A stretch of DNA of 64,000 bases, from positions 1 to 64,000 of the forward strand of contig NZ_JACXZC010000003.1 in NCBI RefSeq assembly GCF_020281205.1. Reading direction: 5' to 3'. The notes below the pieces were generated by a model. The model was given only the letters and a program-made list of their open reading frames with translations. It was not told where the DNA came from and ran no database searches. A program made the translations under genes and the position numbers. Shown in pieces: positions 27,205 through 36,373 of the stretch. The stretch's first letter is position 1, and the number at the start of each line of letters is the position of its first letter. The DNA is from Empedobacter stercoris. Lineage in GTDB: Bacteria > Bacteroidota > Bacteroidia > Flavobacteriales > Weeksellaceae.

Positions 27205-29649
27205 ATGAAGAAAATTGTTTATTCATTATTGTTTTTAGCGATGACAATAGGAACATCGGTAAAAGCACAAGAAAATGTTACGTTTCAATTACCGCCTCAA
27301 GAAATCTTGCAATTAGCGGAGGCAGATATGCCACCATCAATTTCTACGGATCGTAAAGCAGAGAATGCTTTTTTATCGTACAGAAGTCGTTACAAAACGA
27401 TTAATGAATTGTCAGAAATAGAATTACGTTTAGCAGGGGTGCGAATTAATCCTGTAACGAATATTAATTCGCGTGAAACATTTAGTGAGAAAATCACTTT
27501 TTTTGATTTGAAAACTTCAAAAGAAAAATCGATAGCTGGTTTACCTGCAAAAGGACGTTTTTCGAATCAATCTTGGAACAAATCTCAATCTAAATTTGCG
27601 GTTACAAATACTACAGATAAAGGAGTAGAATTGTGGGTGATTGATGTTAAAAATCAATCGGCAACAAAAGTTTACGAAGATAAATTGAATGCAAACTTAG
27701 GTCGTCCTTTTAGTTGGGTTTCTGATAGTGAGCTGATTGTTAATGTAATTCCAGCTTCTAAAAAAACATTAATTGATACAAAAGATGCAATCGCAACAGG
27801 ACCAACAGTTTCTGTAGCTGACGGAAAAGAAGCTCAAAATAGAACTTACCAAGATTTGTTGAAAAATAAAACAGATGAGTTTAATTTCGAGCAATTAGCT
27901 ATTTCCGAATTAGTGAAAGTAAACATCGAAACGGGAGCAAAATCAAAATGGAAAGATGCAGCGATGTATACAAATATTTCTACATCTCCAGACGGACAGT
28001 ATGTTTTGGTAAATGAAATCAAAAAACCGTTCTCTTATTTAGTAACCTACAATAGTTTTCCATCTACAGATGTTGTCTATGATATCAATGGAAAATTAGT
28101 AAAAGAAGTTGATTACAAAGAATTGCAAGAAGTAGTTCCAAAAGGATTTTCTTCTACCATTATGGGCAAAAGAGGATTATATTGGAGAGCAGACAAACCA
28201 AATACATTGTACTGGGTAGAAGCTTTAGATGGAGGTGATGCTAACAAACCTGCAGAATACCGTGATGCTCTTTATCAAGTTGCTGCGCCTTTTACTGCTA
28301 ACAAAGAATTATTAGTAAAAATAAAAGATCGTTACAGAGGCGTAATTTGGGGGAATGATGAGGTCGCTTTGATTCGTGATGCATGGTACAATACTCGAAA
28401 CGAAAGTTATTATACTTTTAATCCTTCTAATCCAAAGCAAGAACCAACACGTTTCTTTAGTCGAAATACACAAGATGCATACAACAATCCAGGAAGTTTT
28501 GTAACAGAAATAAATGAGTATGGTTACAATGTTCTTTCGATTAACAAAGGAAAATTGATGTTAGTTGGAGATGGAGTTTCTGCTGATGGAATCTTACCTT
28601 TTGTGGATGATTTTGACATCAAAACACAAAAAACATCACGCTTATGGAGAGCACAAAAATCAGATAAGTTAGAAGTAATCGCACGTGTAATTGATCCAAA
28701 GAAAGGAATTATATTAGAGCAAATTCAGTCTAAAACTGATTATCCTAATTTATATGTACGTAATATTTTCCAAAAAGGAGGAAAGCCAAAACAAGTAACA
28801 TTTACAAAAAATCCTTTTGAGGCGATGAACCAAGTTTCGAAAGAATTAATTACATACAAACGTGCTGATGGAGTAGAATTATCAGGAACTTTATATTTAC
28901 CTCCAAACTACGATAAAACGAAAAAAGAAAAGTTACCAATGTTAATGTGGGCTTATCCTCGCGAGTTTAAAGATGCAGCAACAGCTGGACAAGTCACAAC
29001 TTCTGAGAATAAATTTACTTCGCCATCATACGGAGGTCCTATTTTCTGGGCGTTGAGAGGTTATGCCGTTTTAGATGATGCCGCATTCCCAATTATTGGA
29101 GAAGGAAAAGAAGAGCCAAACGATACGTTTGTTCCGCAATTGGTTGCAAATGCAAAAGCAGCAATTGATGCAGTTGATGCTTTAGGTTTTATTGATCGAG
29201 AAAAAGTTGCTGTTGGTGGACATTCTTATGGTGCATTTATGACAGCAAATTTATTATCACACTCTAATTTATTTGCAGCAGGTATTGCGCGTTCAGGAGC
29301 TTATAATCGTACATTAACACCTTTCGGATTCCAATCAGAACAACGTAATTATTGGGAGGCACCAGAGGTTTACAATACAATGTCTCCATTTATGAATGCC
29401 GAAAAAATGAAAACACCATTGTTGTTAATTCATGGTGATTCTGATAACAATACAGGAACTTTCCCTATGCAATCTGAGCGATATTTTAATGCTTTAAAAG
29501 GTTTAGGTGCAACAACTCGTTTGGTGTTATTACCAAAAGAATCGCATGGTTATGCTGCCAAAGAAAATGTTTTACATATGTTGTGGGAACAAGATCAATG
29601 GTTAGAGAAATATGTCAAGAATAAAGGAAAAACTTCTGAAAAGAAATAA
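27205..29649 (+). CDS. S9 prolyl-oligopeptidase family, glutamyl endopeptidase-like
   Basis: This exported serine peptidase has 814 residues, with the signal peptide MKKIVYSLLFLAMTIGTSVKAQ. A beta-propeller region (residues about 60-530) precedes the alpha/beta hydrolase domain. The triad is the Ser in VGGHSYGAFMTANLLSHS, the Asp in HGDSDNNTGTFPMQSERY, and the His in LPKESHGYAAKENVLH. The GGHSYGAFMTANL and LARSGAYNRTLTPFGFQSE-type blocks are those of the plant chloroplast glutamyl endopeptidase group (S9D) rather than DPP-IV, so cleavage after Glu is a reasonable prediction. It is monocistronic, with a strong terminator. Confidence 0.88.
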   Translation: MKKIVYSLLFLAMTIGTSVKAQENVTFQLPPQEILQLAEADMPPSISTDRKAENAFLSYRSRYKTINELSEIELRLAGVRINPVTNINSRETFSEKITFFDLKTSKEKSIAGLPAKGRFSNQSWNKSQSKFAVTNTTDKGVELWVIDVKNQSATKVYEDKLNANLGRPFSWVSDSELIVNVIPASKKTLIDTKDAIATGPTVSVADGKEAQNRTYQDLLKNKTDEFNFEQLAISELVKVNIETGAKSKWKDAAMYTNISTSPDGQYVLVNEIKKPFSYLVTYNSFPSTDVVYDINGKLVKEVDYKELQEVVPKGFSSTIMGKRGLYWRADKPNTLYWVEALDGGDANKPAEYRDALYQVAAPFTANKELLVKIKDRYRGVIWGNDEVALIRDAWYNTRNESYYTFNPSNPKQEPTRFFSRNTQDAYNNPGSFVTEINEYGYNVLSINKGKLMLVGDGVSADGILPFVDDFDIKTQKTSRLWRAQKSDKLEVIARVIDPKKGIILEQIQSKTDYPNLYVRNIFQKGGKPKQVTFTKNPFEAMNQVSKELITYKRADGVELSGTLYLPPNYDKTKKEKLPMLMWAYPREFKDAATAGQVTTSENKFTSPSYGGPIFWALRGYAVLDDAAFPIIGEGKEEPNDTFVPQLVANAKAAIDAVDALGFIDREKVAVGGHSYGAFMTANLLSHSNLFAAGIARSGAYNRTLTPFGFQSEQRNYWEAPEVYNTMSPFMNAEKMKTPLLLIHGDSDNNTGTFPMQSERYFNALKGLGATTRLVLLPKESHGYAAKENVLHMLWEQDQWLEKYVKNKGKTSEKK

Positions 29650-29659
29650 TTTTCAATAT

Positions 29660-29698
29660 AGGAAAAGCGATTCAGTTTTGAATCGCTTTTTTTATTAT
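29660..29698 (+). terminator. Terminator after S9 peptidase gene
   Basis: AAAGCGATTCA pairs with TGAATCGCTTT around a GTTT-type loop, followed by a T run. Confidence 0.85.
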
Positions 29699-29724
29699 AT
29701 TTAGTTAATAATTAATCAGGAATA

Positions 29725-30226
29725 ATGAATAAAAAAGTGTTTGTCGTTATAAACGTTCTATTTATTATAATCTACTTTATCTCACTATTTATTGATTTGA
29801 GAGCATATGAAAAATATTATTTACTTAATTCAACTACAATGGAGTATGAATTAATGAGATGCATAATAAGTATATTATTTTGCCGTTTTGCTTTCTTTCT
29901 TATGGGAAAAATGTCCTTTAGTTTTTCGACTATTATGCTTTTTGCTTCTATTTCCTTTAATTTATATTTTTAACGTATTTTTTGTGAAAGATGCTTTTGC
30001 TGATTTAGATTTTGTATTATCAAAAAATCGTAAAATTGAAAAAATAGACTCAAACATGGAAAATGGATGGAGATTAAATAAAATAATCACAGAAAAAAAA
30101 GATACATTTTATCTTTCCGAAAATCCGAATTGGAACACGTTAATTCCACTTGAAGAATTAAAAAAGATAAAAATTAAAGAAAGTATCACTAACCCTCACA
30201 AATATTATTATTACTTTAATGATTAA
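29725..30226 (+). pseudogene. Small membrane protein gene with a probable frameshift
   Basis: Two overlapping frames look like one gene. The first (29725-29973) gives MNKKVFVVINVLFIIIYFIS, then RAYEKYYLLNSTTMEYELMR and a second hydrophobic stretch, ending at TAA. The second frame continues the hydrophobic segment (LLLFPLIYIFNVFFVKDAFADLDF) into a hydrophilic C-terminal domain that ends at 30226. Removing one T from the T5 run at 29939-29943 would join them into a protein of about 166 residues with three or so membrane segments. It is either a decayed gene or a sequencing or assembly error. I do not recognise the family. Confidence 0.5.
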
Positions 30227-30237
30227 ACGTTTACAAA

Positions 30238-30342
30238 ATGAAAAATAAATATTTACTCTTCTTTCTAACGCTTTTTTCTCCATGTCTATTTGCACAGAAT
30301 TTATGGAAGGTAGAATATGTAAAGATGAAAGTTACGAAATAA
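30238..30342 (+). pseudogene. Signal-peptide stub, possible remnant of a GLPGLI-family gene
   Basis: This short reading frame encodes 34 residues: a complete signal peptide (MKNKYLLFFLTLFSPCLFAQ) followed by only NLWKVEYVKMKVTK. Its start resembles the GLPGLI protein at 62501 (signal peptide ending FAQ, then KVEYE). It then stops two bases from the 3' end of the convergent siderophore-interacting protein gene. It is most likely the stub of a truncated gene, but a tiny secreted peptide cannot be excluded. Confidence 0.4.
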
Positions 30343-30343
30343 C

Positions 30344-31186
30344 TTAGAAAACCCTAACCAATAATTCTTGTTCAATTTTATCGTGACAATCTTCTAATGC
30401 ATTTTTCTCCGCTTTCCCAGCTTTCCAATGTGATGTACAATAAAATTCGTCTTTTTTCCATTCTAAATCATCTTTAAAAAAGGATTTAATTTCTTTTATA
30501 GATTTTGATTCTCCCGCCACATAAGCATAACGTTTCCCATCTTTACGTTTCGGAAAGATTTGTTTTTTTGTTAAACTATATAAAGCGGTTCCATTACCTA
30601 CATGTTGATTCACTATCCATTTAAACTCCAAATTTGCTTTGGTTTCAATAGGATGAATATCTTCTTCAGATGGAACTTCAATACAAACAACTCCGTTTGT
30701 TTTTGCAGGTAATGATTCTATAATAGCAGAAATTACGGGTAAACCTGTTAAATCAGCCGCTAAGAAAATGAAATCTGTTTTTGGTGCTAATTCTTTCTTT
30801 TTCGATTTCATCGAAACTCCAATCATATCGCCTTCTCTTGCTTCATTTGCCCAACGAGATCCAGGACCATTTAACCCATGATTTGCAATATCTATCACAA
30901 TCACATTGTTTTCAGCATCTATATTTCGCAATGTGTAAGTGCGAGAAACTGGTTTGAATTTTTCTGATGGTGAAATCCATTTCTTGTTCTCCTCATCATA
31001 TTCAGCATAGTGAATATCTCGGATTCCAAGTGGTGGAAAAAGCAATTTACACGTTCCTCCTAAAGTTGTATCTTCAAAAAAAGAAACATCATTATTTTCT
31101 AAATGAACGCGAATAAGATGTGGTGTCACAAATTCTTTCTTTTTTAAGATGAATTTCTCTTTCGCAATTTTCACTTTATCTCCCAT
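30344..31186 (-). CDS. Siderophore-interacting protein (FAD/NAD-binding ferric-siderophore reductase)
   Basis: This cytoplasmic protein of 280 residues resembles the ViuB/YqjH family, which reduces ferric siderophores to release iron. The FAD-binding motif SRTYTLRNID is followed by the domain junction DIANHGLNGPGSRWANEAREGD. The C-terminal NAD(P)-binding domain holds AYVAGESKSIKEIKSFF and the family end motif CTSHWKAGKAE (usually Y-x-x-Y/H-W-x-x-G). It is monocistronic and would be expected to be iron-regulated, although no operator was identified. Confidence 0.88.
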   Translation of the reverse strand: MGDKVKIAKEKFILKKKEFVTPHLIRVHLENNDVSFFEDTTLGGTCKLLFPPLGIRDIHYAEYDEENKKWISPSEKFKPVSRTYTLRNIDAENNVIVIDIANHGLNGPGSRWANEAREGDMIGVSMKSKKKELAPKTDFIFLAADLTGLPVISAIIESLPAKTNGVVCIEVPSEEDIHPIETKANLEFKWIVNQHVGNGTALYSLTKKQIFPKRKDGKRYAYVAGESKSIKEIKSFFKDDLEWKKDEFYCTSHWKAGKAEKNALEDCHDKIEQELLVRVF

Positions 31187-31353
31187 CAGATTATTTAGAT
31201 TTATTCTAATTCTATGCGAAGGTAAAATAAATTTAGATTGAATAAAAATAATAAAATGTTAAAGTAAAAACTTATCGTTTTTTTAATACGTTAAACTAAA
31301 TAAATACCCGTAACTTTTAACTATTGAAAAATAACCTAAAAAACGAACAGAAA

Positions 31354-32103
31354 ATGGAGAATACTTTATGCGAAATCTCGCTAAGTGAAAGAACTCTTCC
31401 ACTTGAAGGCGGATTTAATTGTAGAGATTTAGGTGGAATAGTTAACACACAAAATGAAATTTTAAGAAAAGGATTGTTAATTCGATCAGATGATTTGGCT
31501 AATTTGACGGATGACGATTTAGAAGTTTTGAATGATTTCCCAATCCGAACAATTATAGATTTACGCACAACTTACGAACGCTTAAAAAATCAAGATCATA
31601 TTCCGAACAGTTGTAATCACGAAGTTCATTTGGATATTTCATCTGGACATTTCGAAGAGTTAGTGCAAGAATTTAAAGCTGGTATTTCTAATCCAAAAAG
31701 TTTTATGTGTAAAATTTATGAAGATTTTGTTTTAGATAAAACCTGTCAGGAACAATACAAAAGCTTTTTTGATATCATACAACACAAAAACAGAACGCCG
31801 ATTTTATTTCATTGTACAGCCGGAAAAGATCGAACAGGATTTGCAACAGCGATGATTTTATCTGCATTAAAAGTTGATTTTGATACAATCATGGATGATT
31901 ATTTAGCTTCTAATGTCTATTTGGAACAAAAATATGCGCACATTTTAAAAATCGATCCGAATTATAAATACTTAATAACTGTTTTACCTGAATATTTGGA
32001 GAGTTCTTACCGAGCAATCAATCAGAATTTTGGATCAGTTGAAAATTATTTGACCGATATCTTGAACATTGATTTAGATTTGATGAAGGAATTATATATT
32101 TAA
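31354..32103 (+). CDS. Tyrosine-protein phosphatase (Y_phosphatase3 family)
   Basis: The product is 249 residues from the ATG at 31354; a TTG at 31324 is in frame but adds ten polar residues. The P-loop FHCTAGKDRTGFATAMIL contains the CX5R motif with its Cys and Arg. The N-terminal GGFNCRDLGG and LIRSDDLANLTDDD are typical of the bacterial group related to Listeria LipA and Mycobacterium PtpB, which act on phosphotyrosine and sometimes phosphoinositides. No signal peptide is seen. It stands alone and ends at a strong shared terminator. Confidence 0.88.
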   Translation: MENTLCEISLSERTLPLEGGFNCRDLGGIVNTQNEILRKGLLIRSDDLANLTDDDLEVLNDFPIRTIIDLRTTYERLKNQDHIPNSCNHEVHLDISSGHFEELVQEFKAGISNPKSFMCKIYEDFVLDKTCQEQYKSFFDIIQHKNRTPILFHCTAGKDRTGFATAMILSALKVDFDTIMDDYLASNVYLEQKYAHILKIDPNYKYLITVLPEYLESSYRAINQNFGSVENYLTDILNIDLDLMKELYI

Positions 32104-32132
32104 CAAAAAAGCGACCATTGGTCGCTTTTTTG
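32103..32132. terminator. Bidirectional terminator between phosphatase and P-type ATPase genes
   Basis: AAAAAGCGACC pairs with GGTCGCTTTTT around ATT. Confidence 0.85.
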
Positions 32133-32137
32133 TTGAT

Positions 32138-34090
32138 CTAAAATTTCATTCGCTGAATTCGTACTGCATTCAAAATTGCTAATAAAGCGACACCAACATC
32201 TGCAAAAACGGCTTCCCACATATTGGCAATTCCTTCAGCACCAAGTAATAATACAATCACTTTTACACCCATTGCTAAAATGATATTTTGAATGACAATC
32301 TTTTTCGTTTCGCGTCCTATTTTTATAGCAGTTGCTATTTTAGATGGTTGATCGGTTTGAATCACTACATCAGCCGTTTCAATTGCCGCATCACTTCCTA
32401 AACCTCCCATTGCTATACCGACATCAGAAAGAGCTAAAACAGGCGCATCATTGATTCCATCTCCTACAAAAGCGACCACTTGATTTGTATCTTTTTTCAA
32501 GGCTTCTACTTTTTCTACTTTTCCTTTTGGCAATAATCCTCCAAAAGCTTCATCAACACCAATTTCTTGTGCAACTTTTTGTGTAATTGTATCTTTATCA
32601 CCACTCAACATAATCGTCTTCGTGACACCCAAAGCTTTCATTTTTTGAATCGCTTGTTGTGCATCTTCTTTTATTTTATCTGCAATTGTAATATATCCAG
32701 CATATTTGTGATCTATTGAAACGACAACAATACTCTCTACAATAGCATGTATTTCTTGTGGATATTGAATCGAAAAATGATCCAATAATTTTGTATTTCC
32801 TGCTAAAACAATTTTACCATTAACTTTTCCTTTTAGTCCTTTTCCTGAAATTTCTTCCACTTCTATTGCCTTCAAATCAGAAGGATGATTCGCTACAATG
32901 GCTTTTGCTATGGGATGTGTTGATTGTTTTTCTAACGCTGAAACCAAGCGTAAAAATTCCATTTGAGGTAGATTTGTTTCTATTTTCTGCACATCGAAAA
33001 TGCCTTCAGTCATGGTTCCAGTTTTATCCATCACAACGGTATTTACTTTCGCCATTAAATCTAAAAAATTAGAACCTTTTATTAGAATTCCATTACGCGA
33101 AGCTGCTCCAATTCCACCAAAATAACCCAACGGAACCGAAATCACCAATGCACAAGGACAAGAAACAACCAAGAAAACCAAACCTCTATATAACCAATCA
33201 TTGAAATCATAATTATCAACAATAAAGTAAGGAATAATCACCAAAGCTGTTGCTAAAAAGAAAACAATTGGCGTATATATTTTTGCAAATTTTCGGATAA
33301 ATAATTCAGTAGGAGCTTTACGAGAAGCAGCATCCTGAACCATTTGTAAAATTTTAGCAATCGAACTATCCTCAAACTTTTTAGTTGTTTGAATTTCTAT
33401 TACGTTTTCAAGATTTAACATTCCGGCCAAAACTGTTTCACCTATTTTATAAGTAGAAGGTTTACTTTCTCCCGTCAATGCCGCTGTATTAAAACTCCCT
33501 TTATCCGAAAGCATAATTCCATCTAACGGAACTTTTTCTCCAACTTTTACTTGAATCGTTTCACCAATTGCAACATCGTGCGGTTTTATGGTTTCGAAAT
33601 GACCATTTCGTAAAACATGCGCTGTATCTGGACGAACATCTAATAAGGCTTTTATATTTCCTCTTGCTTTATTAACTGCTGCTTCTTGAAACATTTCACC
33701 AATGGTATAAAACAGCATTACGGCAACACCTTCGGGATATTCCCCAATGATAAAAGCGCCTAAAGTTGCAATTCCCATCAATGAAAATTCATTGAAAAAG
33801 TCTAATTTTTTAGCCAATTTAAACGCTTCACTCCAAACAGGTGCTGCTACTAAAATATAAGAAATAGCGAACCATATCAAGCGAATCGTTTGATTATCGA
33901 CAAACCAAGTTGGCTTTAACACATATTGAACAAATATTCCAGCAAAGAAAATAGCTAAACTCGCTCCTAATAAAATTTTACTATTGTTGTGTTCGTGATT
34001 ATGGTCATGACCTTCGTGATTATGATCGTGACCTTCGTGAGAGTGATTTTGAGGTTCGTCTGTTGAACAACAAGTCTTACAATTTGCCAT
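32138..34090 (-). CDS. Heavy-metal P1B-type ATPase with His-rich N-terminus (Zn/Cd/Pb type)
   Basis: This metal-exporting ATPase has 650 residues. In place of a ferredoxin-like HMA domain, the N-terminus has MANCKTCCSTDEP followed by a repetitive His block (EGHDHNHEGHDHNHEHNN). The membrane metal site is CPCAL (about 312), the phosphorylation site DKTGTMTEG (about 353), and the hinge motif GDGINDAP (about 544). CPC with a His-rich leader points to zinc, cadmium, lead or cobalt rather than copper, though CPC also occurs in copper pumps. It follows a Fur-family gene by 57 bp on the same strand, which suggests metal-dependent co-regulation. Confidence 0.92.
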   Translation of the reverse strand: MANCKTCCSTDEPQNHSHEGHDHNHEGHDHNHEHNNSKILLGASLAIFFAGIFVQYVLKPTWFVDNQTIRLIWFAISYILVAAPVWSEAFKLAKKLDFFNEFSLMGIATLGAFIIGEYPEGVAVMLFYTIGEMFQEAAVNKARGNIKALLDVRPDTAHVLRNGHFETIKPHDVAIGETIQVKVGEKVPLDGIMLSDKGSFNTAALTGESKPSTYKIGETVLAGMLNLENVIEIQTTKKFEDSSIAKILQMVQDAASRKAPTELFIRKFAKIYTPIVFFLATALVIIPYFIVDNYDFNDWLYRGLVFLVVSCPCALVISVPLGYFGGIGAASRNGILIKGSNFLDLMAKVNTVVMDKTGTMTEGIFDVQKIETNLPQMEFLRLVSALEKQSTHPIAKAIVANHPSDLKAIEVEEISGKGLKGKVNGKIVLAGNTKLLDHFSIQYPQEIHAIVESIVVVSIDHKYAGYITIADKIKEDAQQAIQKMKALGVTKTIMLSGDKDTITQKVAQEIGVDEAFGGLLPKGKVEKVEALKKDTNQVVAFVGDGINDAPVLALSDVGIAMGGLGSDAAIETADVVIQTDQPSKIATAIKIGRETKKIVIQNIILAMGVKVIVLLLGAEGIANMWEAVFADVGVALLAILNAVRIQRMKF

Positions 34091-34147
34091 AATGAATCAT
34101 TTAAGACAGCAAAGTTAGCATGTGGTTGATGCAATTTGGTTGCAAAG

Positions 34148-34564
34148 TTAGGCTTTACACTGATCGCAAATTCCTTTCAAGATAAAAGACGATTGTTCTG
34201 CTTGAAAATTTTTGGGAAGATCAATTTCTGGTAAGTGAATATTTCGTAAACAATAGGTTTGATTACACTTGTTACAATGAAAATGAGCATGCGTAAACTC
34301 GGGTGTACATTTACAAGTAGATTCGCATAAAGCATATTTTATAGAGCCTGTTCCGTCTTCAATCGAATGTATTAACTTATTTTCTTCAAACTTTTTTAAT
34401 GTTCGGTAAATGGTTACTCGATCTGCCTGATCCATTGCAATTTCCAAATCAGCCAAACTCAATGCAACTTCTGCATGCATCAATTTGTCCAAGACCAACA
34501 ATCTCATTGCAGTTGGATTAATAGAACGGTTTTGTAAGGTTTTGTTTAAAATTTCTGTTTGCAT
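34148..34564 (-). CDS. Fur family metal-responsive transcriptional regulator
   Basis: The product has 138 residues. An N-terminal winged helix (NPTAMRLLVLDKLMHAEVALSLADLEIAM, then RVTIYRTLKKFEENKLIH) precedes a metal-binding domain with HAHFHCNKCNQTYCL and a final CDQCKA; the two CxxC pairs form the structural zinc site. The extra CESTCKCTPEF is Cys-rich. Position directly before a Zn/Cd-type ATPase gene suggests a Zur-like or zinc-efflux regulator rather than an iron regulator. That is inference from context. It probably forms an operon with the ATPase gene. Confidence 0.85.
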   Translation of the reverse strand: MQTEILNKTLQNRSINPTAMRLLVLDKLMHAEVALSLADLEIAMDQADRVTIYRTLKKFEENKLIHSIEDGTGSIKYALCESTCKCTPEFTHAHFHCNKCNQTYCLRNIHLPEIDLPKNFQAEQSSFILKGICDQCKA

Positions 34565-34650
34565 TTTCTTCGATTTCGAATATAAAGTTACGAAAAAGAG
34601 GTGAATTGAAATGGTAGAAAATCAGTCGATAATTTTTAAGTAATATGATT

Positions 34651-34658
34651 TATATTTG
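34651..34658 (+). promoter_or_regulatory. Candidate -7 box for glycosylasparaginase gene
   Basis: TATATTTG, 30 nt before the ATG. Confidence 0.4.
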
Positions 34659-34688
34659 TTTTAATACATTTTAGAAATCGATTAACAC

Positions 34689-35681
34689 ATGAACAATAGA
34701 AGAAATTTTATAAAGAATTTAGGTACTTTGGGACTACTTTTAGGTACATCAAAATTAGACCTAAGTGCACAAACGAAACATACAAAATCTACGAAAATTA
34801 CCAAACCAATTGTACTTTCTACTTGGCGTTTCGGAATAGAAGCAAACGCTGAAGCATGGAAAGTTTTAGGTAAAAACGGAACCGCTTTAGATGCGGTGGA
34901 AAAAGGTGTGCAATTAGTAGAAGCTGATCCTAATGAGAGAAGTGTTGGATATGGTGGTCGTCCAGATCGAGATGGAAAGGTTACTTTAGATGCTTGTATT
35001 ATGGATGATCAAGCAAATATTGGTTCTGTTGCAGGTTTAGAGCATATTAAACATCCCATTTCAGTCGCTCGAAAAGTAATGGAAGATACGCCTCATGTGA
35101 TGTTAGTTGGGAATGGTGCTTTGCAATTTGCCTTAGAAAAAGGTTTTAAGAAAGAGAATTTATTAACCGATATTTCTGAAAAAGAATGGAAAGAATGGTT
35201 GAAAGACACCAATTATCAAATGCCTATTAACATCGAAAATCACGATACAATTGGAATGATTGCTTTAGATGCACATGGCAATCTGTCGGGAGCCTGTACA
35301 ACGAGTGGAATGGCGTATAAAATGCATGGACGTGTTGGTGATTCTCCAATTATTGGTGCGGGTTTATATGTTGATAACGAAATTGGTGCAGTTACAGCAA
35401 CAGGTCATGGCGAAGAAGTGATTCGTATTGCGGGAAGTCATTTGGTTGTTGAGTTGATGCGTCAAGGTTATTCGCCAGAAAACGCGTGCAAAGAAGCAGT
35501 ACATCGAATTATTAAGTTAACAGAATCACGAAATAAAGATTTATCTGCAATTCAAGTTGGTTTTATCGCGATTAACAAACAAGGTGAATATGGTTCGTTT
35601 TGTATTCATTCAGGCTTTAACTTTGCCGTTCATGATCAAAGTGGAAATCGTTTGATTGACGGAAAATCTATTACAAAATGA
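34689..35681 (+). CDS. N4-(beta-N-acetylglucosaminyl)-L-asparaginase (glycosylasparaginase)
   Basis: This N-terminal nucleophile hydrolase cleaves the GlcNAc-Asn bond of glycoasparagines. It has 330 residues and resembles the well-studied Elizabethkingia (Flavobacterium) meningoseptica enzyme. It is made as a precursor that self-cleaves before Thr187 in NHDTIGMIA; other conserved parts are GGRPDRDGKVTLDACIMD and ATGHGEEVIR. The leader MNNRRNFIKNLGTLGLLLGT has a twin-arginine motif (RRNFIK), so export by the Tat system is likely, in line with tatA at 20297. Its stop overlaps the cutC start by 4 bp. Confidence 0.93.
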   Translation: MNNRRNFIKNLGTLGLLLGTSKLDLSAQTKHTKSTKITKPIVLSTWRFGIEANAEAWKVLGKNGTALDAVEKGVQLVEADPNERSVGYGGRPDRDGKVTLDACIMDDQANIGSVAGLEHIKHPISVARKVMEDTPHVMLVGNGALQFALEKGFKKENLLTDISEKEWKEWLKDTNYQMPINIENHDTIGMIALDAHGNLSGACTTSGMAYKMHGRVGDSPIIGAGLYVDNEIGAVTATGHGEEVIRIAGSHLVVELMRQGYSPENACKEAVHRIIKLTESRNKDLSAIQVGFIAINKQGEYGSFCIHSGFNFAVHDQSGNRLIDGKSITK

Positions 35682-36355
35682 AAAAATTAGAAATTGCTTG
35701 CTTCAATATAGCCTCCGCATTAGTCGCATCAAAATCGAATGCCGATAGAATCGAATTATGTGCAGATGCTTCTTCTGGTGGAATTACACCAACATTTGAA
35801 GACATCAAAACATTGCGAAAAGAAACAGACAAAGAAATCATGATTATGATTCGCCCTCGTGGAGGTGATTTTATTTATTCTGATAAAGAATTTGAACAAA
35901 TGAAATCTGAAATTATCATGATTAAAAATTTTAGAATTGATGGTTTTGTATTCGGAATTTTAAATGAAGAAAATGAAATTGATTTTGAACGAAATCGAAA
36001 ATTGATTGAACTCGCAAAACCGTTTCCTTGTACATTTCATCGAGCTTTTGATCGAACTAAAGATGCAGAAGATTCATTAGAAACGGTTATCAAATTAGGT
36101 TTTAAAACCATTCTAACTTCCGGTTTAGCACATCATGTAGAAGAAGGAAAACAGCAACTAAAAACATTGGTACAGACAGCAAAAGATCGTATTACGATTA
36201 TGCCTGGTGGTGGATTACGTTCAACAAATATTGAAGAAATCGATTCATTTACACAAGCAACTTACTTTCATTCTTCTGCTATGATTGATGATTCTGGAAT
36301 TGCTAATTTAGAAGAAATCAATCATTTAAAAAGTTTGATTAATTCTGAAAAATAA
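35678..36355 (+). CDS. cutC: CutC family protein (copper homeostasis)
   Basis: The product is a TIM-barrel protein of 225 residues. Characteristic blocks are NADRIELCADASSGGITPTF, MIMIRPRGGDFIYSDKEFEQM, TFHRAFDRTKD and ILTSGLA, then MPGGGLRSTNI. Historically CutC was linked to copper tolerance, but the biochemical activity remains uncertain. The ATGA overlap with the glycosylasparaginase gene indicates coupled translation. A role in substrate breakdown alongside that gene is as plausible as one in copper handling. Confidence 0.92.
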   Translation: MKKLEIACFNIASALVASKSNADRIELCADASSGGITPTFEDIKTLRKETDKEIMIMIRPRGGDFIYSDKEFEQMKSEIIMIKNFRIDGFVFGILNEENEIDFERNRKLIELAKPFPCTFHRAFDRTKDAEDSLETVIKLGFKTILTSGLAHHVEEGKQQLKTLVQTAKDRITIMPGGGLRSTNIEEIDSFTQATYFHSSAMIDDSGIANLEEINHLKSLINSEK

Positions 36356-36361
36356 AAATAG

Positions 36362-36369
36362 TAACTTTG
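36362..36369 (+). promoter_or_regulatory. -7 box immediately before holB
   Basis: TAACTTTG ends 4 nt before the ATG at 36374. A TTTG at 36334-36337 is a possible -33 element with a 24-bp spacer. Confidence 0.55.
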
Positions 36370-36373
36370 GCTT

